From Actinobacteria bacterium UBA5976 (GTDB lineage: Bacteria > Actinomycetota > Actinomycetes > S36-B12 > UBA5976), in the NCBI GenBank assembly GCA_002430405.1, contig DJBM01000093.1, forward strand, positions 971-10,494: DNA of 9,524 nt, written 5' to 3'. This document shows, piece after piece, positions 5,123-9,524 of the stretch. How positions within the stretch are numbered: position 1 is the first letter of the stretch; the number at the start of each line of letters is the position of its first letter. The translations under genes were made by a program, and so were the position numbers. Below the pieces are notes generated by a model. The model searched no databases. It was given only the letters and a program-made list of their open reading frames with translations, and was not told the origin of the DNA.

Positions 5123-6859
5123 ATGACCAACAATCCGTGGCTAGCTAACTACCCAAGTGATGTTCCAAAACAACTTCCACCAGTTGCATTCGCTAATTTG
5201 CCAGAACTCTTGCGAAATTCAGCGAGCCAGTATCAAAAGCAAACCGCCTTCACGCAGGTAATGCCAAATGGAATGAATGGTTCCCTAACCTACGCTGCGG
5301 TGGATCAGATGTCTGATCTATTTGCGGCCTATCTTCGTGAAGAGCTTGGACTAGCCGCTGGCGACCGGGTTGCCGTGCAGATACCCAACTGCTTGAGTTT
5401 TCCAATAGTTGCCTTCGGTATTTTCAAAGCAGGATGCGTTCTAGTGAACACAAATCCCCTGTACACCGCCAATGAAATGATTCACCAATTTAGTGACTCC
5501 GGTGCCAAAACTTTGGTAATTATTGATATGTTTGCAGATCGTCTGCCAACCGTCTTGGCTAATACCAGTATTGAAAATGTTGTAACTGTAAAAATATCAG
5601 AATTCTTCCCAACTGTAGTTGGTGGCGTGATTAGAGGTGTTCAAAAATTTTGGAGTAAGACACTTCCTAAAATTGAAGTCAAACACACTAAATTTTCAGC
5701 AACGCTGAAATTGGGTAAGGCTAAATACTCAGCCGATAAAGTCAGCGCTTATACAACAGGGGTAAAACTGGAAAGCTTGGCCGCGCTCCAGTACACCGGT
5801 GGAACAACTGGCGTTTCAAAAGGTGCAATGCTAAGCCATGGTAATTTGGTCGCGAACACATTGCAGATGATCGCCCATTGTGGCAGCGGAATGCGCGCTG
5901 GTAAGGAAACAGTTCTGACAGCCCTGCCGCTCTATCACGTCTTTGCCTTTACCGTTAACTTGTTGGGTTTTTATTACAACGGAGCGAGAAATATCTTGAT
6001 CCCGACACCAAGGCCGCCAAGTAATCTAAGACGTGCCTTTGATAACTACAAAATCACTTGGTTAAGTGGTGTCAATACGCTATTTAATGCGTTGCTAAAT
6101 GAACGTTGGTTTCAAGACGCACCTCCTAAATATTTACATGCCTCCGCTGCTGGCGGAATGGCGCTGCAGGCATCCGTTGCTAATCGTTGGCGGGAGTTAA
6201 CTGGAACTCCAATTGTTGAAGGCTATGGCTTAACGGAGTCTTCACCGGTTTTAACATTTAATCTCTTAACTGGTCTAGCAAAAGATGGCACCGTCGGCAT
6301 CCCAGTTCCATCAACTGAACTTAAGTGTGTTGATGCAAATGGCAAAGAAGTTCCCGTGGGTGAACCAGGGGAAATTATTGCCCGCGGCCCACAAATAATG
6401 CTTGGTTACTGGCAGCGACCAGATGAGACTGCAAAAACCCTCCAAGATGGCTGGCTGCATACTGGCGACGTTGCTTTTATGGATTCAGATGGTTACTTCA
6501 CAATTGTTGACCGAACCCACGACATGATTCTGGTAAATGGATTTAATGTTTACCCTAATGAGATTGAAGAGCAGGTTGCTGCGGTGCCTGGTGTGTTAGA
6601 AGTTGGGGTGATTGGTGTTCCCGATGAGCGCACTGGTGAGCGAGTGCAGGCTTATATAAAGGCCACCGTTCCTGCTCCAAGTGAAGATGACGTAATTGCT
6701 TATTGCAGAACTAATCTTGCGGCTTACAAAATTCCACAAGAGATCTTCTTTGTCGATGATCTTCCAAAAAGTCCAATCGGAAAAATACTTCGTCGTGCCT
6801 TACGCGATGAAGCTACTGCTTCTAAATCAGCTAAATTCGACGCCAGCAAAGGGGCTTAA
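5123..6859 (+). CDS. fadD: Long-chain fatty acid--CoA ligase, FadD type
   Basis: Activates a free fatty acid with ATP to acyl-AMP and then acyl-CoA, at the inner face of the membrane. From ATG 5123 the protein has 578 residues, close to E. coli FadD (561), and its N-terminus (PWLANYPSDVPKQL) aligns with FadD. Landmarks: P-loop YTGGTTGVSKGA (224-235), ALPLYHVFA, EGYGLTESSP (366-375), YWQRPDET then WLHTGD with Asp449, VDR Arg464, the FACS signature NGFNVYPNEIEEQVAAVPGV (472-491), and PKSPIGKILRR with catalytic Lys554. The frame is open to a GTG at 5078, but that would add 15 unrelated residues without an SD. Purine-rich GGAAAAGAG lies ahead of the ATG. The symporter gene follows after 2 nt, implying one transcript. 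Chain length and exact acid are not settled by the sequence; a non-fatty carboxylate is possible. Confidence 0.93.
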   Translation: MTNNPWLANYPSDVPKQLPPVAFANLPELLRNSASQYQKQTAFTQVMPNGMNGSLTYAAVDQMSDLFAAYLREELGLAAGDRVAVQIPNCLSFPIVAFGIFKAGCVLVNTNPLYTANEMIHQFSDSGAKTLVIIDMFADRLPTVLANTSIENVVTVKISEFFPTVVGGVIRGVQKFWSKTLPKIEVKHTKFSATLKLGKAKYSADKVSAYTTGVKLESLAALQYTGGTTGVSKGAMLSHGNLVANTLQMIAHCGSGMRAGKETVLTALPLYHVFAFTVNLLGFYYNGARNILIPTPRPPSNLRRAFDNYKITWLSGVNTLFNALLNERWFQDAPPKYLHASAAGGMALQASVANRWRELTGTPIVEGYGLTESSPVLTFNLLTGLAKDGTVGIPVPSTELKCVDANGKEVPVGEPGEIIARGPQIMLGYWQRPDETAKTLQDGWLHTGDVAFMDSDGYFTIVDRTHDMILVNGFNVYPNEIEEQVAAVPGVLEVGVIGVPDERTGERVQAYIKATVPAPSEDDVIAYCRTNLAAYKIPQEIFFVDDLPKSPIGKILRRALRDEATASKSAKFDASKGA

Positions 6860-6861
6860 AG

Positions 6862-7824
6862 ATGCGCGCACTTAGGATTCTTACCGAGGAAGTTGTCAAC
6901 GAAGCAACGGTCGTAAATGAATTTGAGCAGACACTGCTACGGATTTTCATTCTTGTGATCATGTTTGGCCTTGGCGCAGGATTAACACCAAAAGATTTCT
7001 CTTTGGCTATCCGTCGGCCGTGGGGACTTGCAATTGGCTGGTTAACACAATTTGGCATAATGCCACTTACTACTTATCTCTTGATTGTCGGTGTTCTTTT
7101 ACCATTTTCTAATGGCAGCGACGTCATGTTGATTGCTCTTGGTGCATTGATTATGGGTAGCGTGCCGGCAGGCACTACCTCGAATCTGTTTACTTATTTC
7201 TCAAAAGGAAACGTAGCTCTTAGCGTCACGATGACAATTAATTCAACGCTGTGGGCCTTCATAATGACTCCTGCTGCGCTACTTATTTACTCAAGACTGC
7301 TTGGCATCGATGAATCACTCCAAATTGAGTTTGGGGAATTAGCAATTGTTATTGTCGGACTGATCATTCCAGTGGCTTTGGGAATGCTGGTGCGCAAGTT
7401 CAGCTCAAATATTGGGGCACTGTTGGAGTTGTTTGGCTCCGTTGTTGGATTGTTGTTCATTCCATTCTTAATTGCGATTTGGGTGCCTCGAAACTGGGAG
7501 TTACTGCTAACTACGCAGTGGCCAACTTATGTGATTGCTATTGGAATGGGCTTAGTTGGTATTACCGTTGCGTACTACATCTCCAAATTACTTCGCTTGC
7601 ACCCAATGAATGCTCGAACTATCGCCCTAGAAACTGGCATCAACAATGGGCCGTTGGCTATTGCTGTGATTGTTGCGGTTTACATTGATAACCCTGGTGT
7701 GGACAAAATACTTCTTGTTCCAGCTCTTTACTCGCTATTTATTGTCATCATTTCATCACTTGTAACGCTGGTGTTCAGGCGAGCCAACCTGGCAGCAGAG
7801 CAAAAGATTCCTAACTTGCTCTAG
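6862..7824 (+). CDS. Bile acid:sodium symporter (BASS) family transporter
   Basis: A 320-residue membrane protein with about nine or ten hydrophobic segments, usual for the family. Members import organic anions (bile acids, pantoate, pyruvate, other carboxylates) with Na+. The two signature regions are present: SVPAGTTSNLFTYFSKGNVA then LSVTMT (100-125), which carries candidate Na+ ligands Ser107, Asn108, Ser121 and Thr125, and ALETGINNGPLA (255-266) with Glu257. The family's usual E-x-G-x-Q-N is here E-T-G-I-N-N, a Gln-to-Asn change in the second sodium site; Gln63 matches the other ligand of that site. The ATG lies 2 nt after the fadD stop, with AAGGGG (6849-6854) as SD inside the fadD end, so the two are co-transcribed. 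Pairing with an acyl-CoA ligase suggests the cargo is a carboxylic acid that is trapped as a CoA ester. Cargo unknown. Confidence 0.87.
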   Translation: MRALRILTEEVVNEATVVNEFEQTLLRIFILVIMFGLGAGLTPKDFSLAIRRPWGLAIGWLTQFGIMPLTTYLLIVGVLLPFSNGSDVMLIALGALIMGSVPAGTTSNLFTYFSKGNVALSVTMTINSTLWAFIMTPAALLIYSRLLGIDESLQIEFGELAIVIVGLIIPVALGMLVRKFSSNIGALLELFGSVVGLLFIPFLIAIWVPRNWELLLTTQWPTYVIAIGMGLVGITVAYYISKLLRLHPMNARTIALETGINNGPLAIAVIVAVYIDNPGVDKILLVPALYSLFIVIISSLVTLVFRRANLAAEQKIPNLL

Positions 7825-7832
7825 TCGAAAGA

Positions 7833-7849
7833 CTTGCAAGCAGTGCAAG
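7833..7849. terminator. Stem-loop CTTGCA/TGCAAG between convergent genes
   Basis: Perfect 6-bp arms with a 5-nt loop (AGCAG) start 9 nt after the symporter stop, in a 68-bp gap between convergent genes. No U-run follows on the plus strand, so it may be a weak or factor-dependent terminator, an mRNA 3'-end stabiliser, or chance. GGTA-TAGC-TACC (7859-7870) is a second, smaller stem. Confidence 0.33.
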
Positions 7850-7892
7850 AATTGAACCGGTATAGCTACCACGGCGACTATGCTCAGGAAGA

Positions 7893-8858
7893 TTATTGGA
7901 CTGGATTGTTGCTTTTATTTGTTGGTTGATTTGGCGAGAGGCTTTGCATCAGTAGCCCAATCACAACCAACCCCAAGCCAATCACGCCATTAAGGGTAAT
8001 CGTTTCATTCAGTACTAGAATTCCCAAGAGCGCAGCCGTTACCGGATCAGCCAACATCATGGTTGCTGCTACCCCCGGCGCAATTCCCTTTAAGCCCAAA
8101 ATTTGTAACGCATTCGCAAGACCCATAGTTATAACGCCAAGATAAAGTGCCAGCAACAATGCTTGCGAATTCCACTGCACTTGCACTAAGTCATTTCGCA
8201 CCACAATAAACAAACCCACTGATCCCAGCAGGAAAGCCACTCCAGGTAACTGCATTTGATGGCCACCAGCACGGATTTCAACTTTTGCAGCATTCAGGTA
8301 GCCGCCTATTCCAGTGCCGGCTGCAACAGCGAAAAGTATTCCGGATGCATCATTAGTTTTTAATTCGCCGATAGAAGCAATTACTAAACCTGAAATTGCA
8401 ATCCCAGTTGAAATAAACCAAACCGAACTAAGTCGTTCGCGCAGTACTAACCAACCGACTAACCCCGCAGAAACTGGGATGCAGCCCGTTGTGATTAAGG
8501 CAGCCGTAGCAACTCCAGAGCGCTCTATGGCTGCAAAGAAAAATCCTTGATAAGAAGCTGAAGTAATTGCCATGATCCAAATTCCAGGACGGGTTAACAG
8601 ACTTGGAATTTTTTTTACTTTGCCCCCAAAAAAGGGTGCTAGAAGTAATAGCGCAATTGCTCCTAGTGCCAACCGAATAAATCCAACCACTGGAGCAGTG
8701 CTATCAAATGAGTAAAGAACTGCCGCCGTGCCTGCTGTGCCGGCCAGGCCATTACCTAACAGCGAAAGCGATACGGATCTTCCAGCATGATTTCGGGCAT
8801 CCAGTGCAGGTCCAGGAACGACATTATTCAAAATTAGGTTTGCTTTCCACAGTTGCAT
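7893..8858 (-). CDS. EamA/DMT family permease
   Basis: A 321-residue transporter with ten predicted helices in two EamA repeats (about residues 30-163 and 172-305), the usual drug/metabolite transporter plan. The first repeat ends with PVSAGLVGWLVLRERLS (128-144) and the second with DPVTAALLGILVLNETIT (271-288), the paired 'P...L...L.E' helix-4/helix-9 motifs. Members export amino acids, nucleosides, amines or other metabolites; the cargo is not readable. The first 27 or so residues (MQLWKANLILNNVVPGPALD...) are a polar extension before helix 1, and the ATG 8858 has no good SD; TTG at codon 10 is an alternative start. The C-terminus is Asn/Pro/Gln-rich (SPNQPTNKSNNPVQ). The gene converges with the symporter and diverges from the P450. 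Confidence 0.86.
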   Translation of the reverse strand: MQLWKANLILNNVVPGPALDARNHAGRSVSLSLLGNGLAGTAGTAAVLYSFDSTAPVVGFIRLALGAIALLLLAPFFGGKVKKIPSLLTRPGIWIMAITSASYQGFFFAAIERSGVATAALITTGCIPVSAGLVGWLVLRERLSSVWFISTGIAISGLVIASIGELKTNDASGILFAVAAGTGIGGYLNAAKVEIRAGGHQMQLPGVAFLLGSVGLFIVVRNDLVQVQWNSQALLLALYLGVITMGLANALQILGLKGIAPGVAATMMLADPVTAALLGILVLNETITLNGVIGLGLVVIGLLMQSLSPNQPTNKSNNPVQ

Positions 8859-8887
8859 CCTATTTGAGGCTTACTGCATCCTTACTG
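8854..8887. repeat. Short direct repeats at one and two helical turns upstream of the EamA gene
   Basis: TGCATCCT occurs at 8854-8861 and 8875-8882 (21 bp apart), and CTTACTG at 8870-8876 and 8881-8887 (11 bp apart). The first TGCATCCT contains the EamA start codon on the minus strand. The second yields a minimal ATG-CAG-TAA reading frame 21 nt further upstream. The helical phasing suggests a regulator site or a small tandem duplication, but chance cannot be excluded. Confidence 0.3.
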
Positions 8888-8940
8888 TTCGGATGGATCA
8901 AATTCTCCTGCATTTATGCTCATGAATCGACAAATCAAAC

Positions 8941-8960
8941 TAGAATCCAAGGCAAGGAGG
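8941..8960 (+). promoter_or_regulatory. Possible -10 box and perfect SD of the P450 gene
   Basis: AAGGAGG at 8954-8960 is a full anti-SD match 5 nt before the ATG at 8966 and fixes that start. TAGAAT at 8941-8946 could be the -10, giving a very short leader. TATGCT at 8915-8920, the same hexamer as the fadD -10, is an alternative. Neither has a clear -35. Confidence 0.55.
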
Positions 8961-8965
8961 ATTCC

Positions 8966-9524
8966 ATGGCCCGACCATATACCTCAGTTCGCCCAACTGA
9001 ATATCCTCCAACTCCAGTAGCAATTCGCTCAAAGAAGGAATTCGCTTATTTACCTGATGGACCTAAACGATTTGGTGGCTTGCTAACCCTTCGATTCATC
9101 GCAGATACTCCTAAGTTTTTACTGGGCCTGCAGCGCGAATATGGTCAATCGGCGTCATTCTTACTGGGCGGTGAATTGTTTATTGCTGTTTTTAGCCCTG
9201 AGGCTGTTGTTGATGTCACTGTGAAAAAACAACATTCTTTTGTTAAGGGTGTTGGCTTCGAGAGAATGCACAAAGTTTTAGGTCGTGGTCTACTAACTAA
9301 CGAAGAGCCAGTGCACCTTCGTCATCGCCGAATGATGCAACCACCGTTCCATCAAAGCCAGTTAGATGAATATGCCCGCACTATGCAGAAAATCATTCGA
9401 GATTATCTGGCAAATTTGAAAATCGGTCAAAAAGTTTCAGCAAATGAAGAGATGATGAGACTAACCTTTGAAATTGTTGCGCAATTACTTTTTTCTACTG
9501 ACATAGATAAATACGCAAAAGGCG
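8966..9524 (+). CDS. Cytochrome P450, N-terminal part
   Basis: The frame is open from ATG 8966 to the window end: 186 complete codons, roughly 40% of a typical P450. The haem-cysteine loop and I-helix lie beyond the window, so activity cannot be judged. The visible part matches the family: a proline-rich start (PYTSVRPTEYPPTP), GPKRFGGLL, helix A/B with LLGLQREYG, the beta-1 sheet ASFLLGGELFIAVFSPEAVVDV, then GRGLLTNEEPVHLRHRRMMQ with the helix-C H-x3-R pattern (His117, Arg121) that contacts a haem propionate, then PPFHQSQLDEYARTM. The layout resembles soluble bacterial P450s related to fatty-acid or lipid hydroxylases more than camphor-type ones, but this is a loose impression. There is no membrane anchor. 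The strongest SD in the window suggests efficient translation. A redox partner, if encoded nearby, would be downstream. Confidence 0.88.
   Translation, partial: MARPYTSVRPTEYPPTPVAIRSKKEFAYLPDGPKRFGGLLTLRFIADTPKFLLGLQREYGQSASFLLGGELFIAVFSPEAVVDVTVKKQHSFVKGVGFERMHKVLGRGLLTNEEPVHLRHRRMMQPPFHQSQLDEYARTMQKIIRDYLANLKIGQKVSANEEMMRLTFEIVAQLLFSTDIDKYAKG

Noticed and set aside
8314..8550. 78-residue plus-strand frame opposite the EamA gene
   Set aside because: Antisense shadow of a typical ten-helix permease; no SD.
8791..8813. A leaderless-looking ATG inside the EamA gene start (TAATTT 6 nt before ATG, minus strand)
   Set aside because: The ATG is out of frame with the permease and opens only about 22 codons.
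1..9524. Mobile elements, CRISPR arrays, toxin-antitoxin, phage-defence or biosynthetic cluster
   Set aside because: No transposase, integrase, spaced repeats, nuclease or helicase genes, and no cluster-type synthases were found on either strand.

Overview
The window most likely comes from a mid-GC aquatic-type actinobacterium, of the sort seen in Nanopelagicales or small planktonic Microbacteriaceae. By eye the GC content is a little under 50%. Genes are packed tightly, with no gene-free stretch over 300 bases. GTG and TTG starts are supported at two genes. One divergent gene pair carries TANNNT -10 boxes exactly 6 nt before the start codon, the arrangement of leaderless actinobacterial transcripts. 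The lineage is inferred from style only; no rRNA or marker gene is present.

Layout. 1-324 (+): C-terminal part of a TspO/MBR (tryptophan-rich sensory) membrane protein. 325-541: about 217 bp without a gene, holding a weak promoter, a 10-bp palindrome and a Shine-Dalgarno (SD) site. 542-1684 (+): a secreted lipoprotein with a YHYH domain. 1743-2129 (-): a small membrane protein of unknown function, divergent from 2186-2902 (+), a CDP-alcohol phosphatidyltransferase that closely resembles bacterial phosphatidylcholine synthase (Pcs). The 56 bp between them hold two overlapping promoters and a perfect inverted repeat. 3013-4206 and 4203-4886 (both -): a two-gene operon with a 4-nt GTGA overlap. 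It encodes an RraA-like aldolase (first) and a fold-type I PLP aminotransferase (second). 5123-6859 and 6862-7824 (+): a FadD-type acyl-CoA ligase followed 2 nt later by a bile acid:sodium symporter (BASS) family transporter. 7893-8858 (-): an EamA/DMT permease. 8966-9524 (+): N-terminal part of a cytochrome P450 behind a perfect AAGGAGG SD, running off the end.

How the genes may work together. The aldolase/aminotransferase pair fits a short catabolic route for a branched or hydroxylated 2-amino dicarboxylic acid: transamination to a 2-oxo acid, then retro-aldol cleavage towards pyruvate. The ligase/symporter pair fits uptake of a carboxylate and its activation to a CoA thioester. The P450 nearby could hydroxylate a lipid or acyl substrate, but nothing in the sequence links it directly to the ligase. 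Pcs points to phosphatidylcholine made from choline and CDP-diacylglycerol, which is uncommon in actinobacteria. No mobile element, CRISPR array, tRNA or rRNA was seen. The most unusual signals are the divergent leaderless promoter region with its operator-like repeat, the Pcs gene, and the aldolase-aminotransferase operon.
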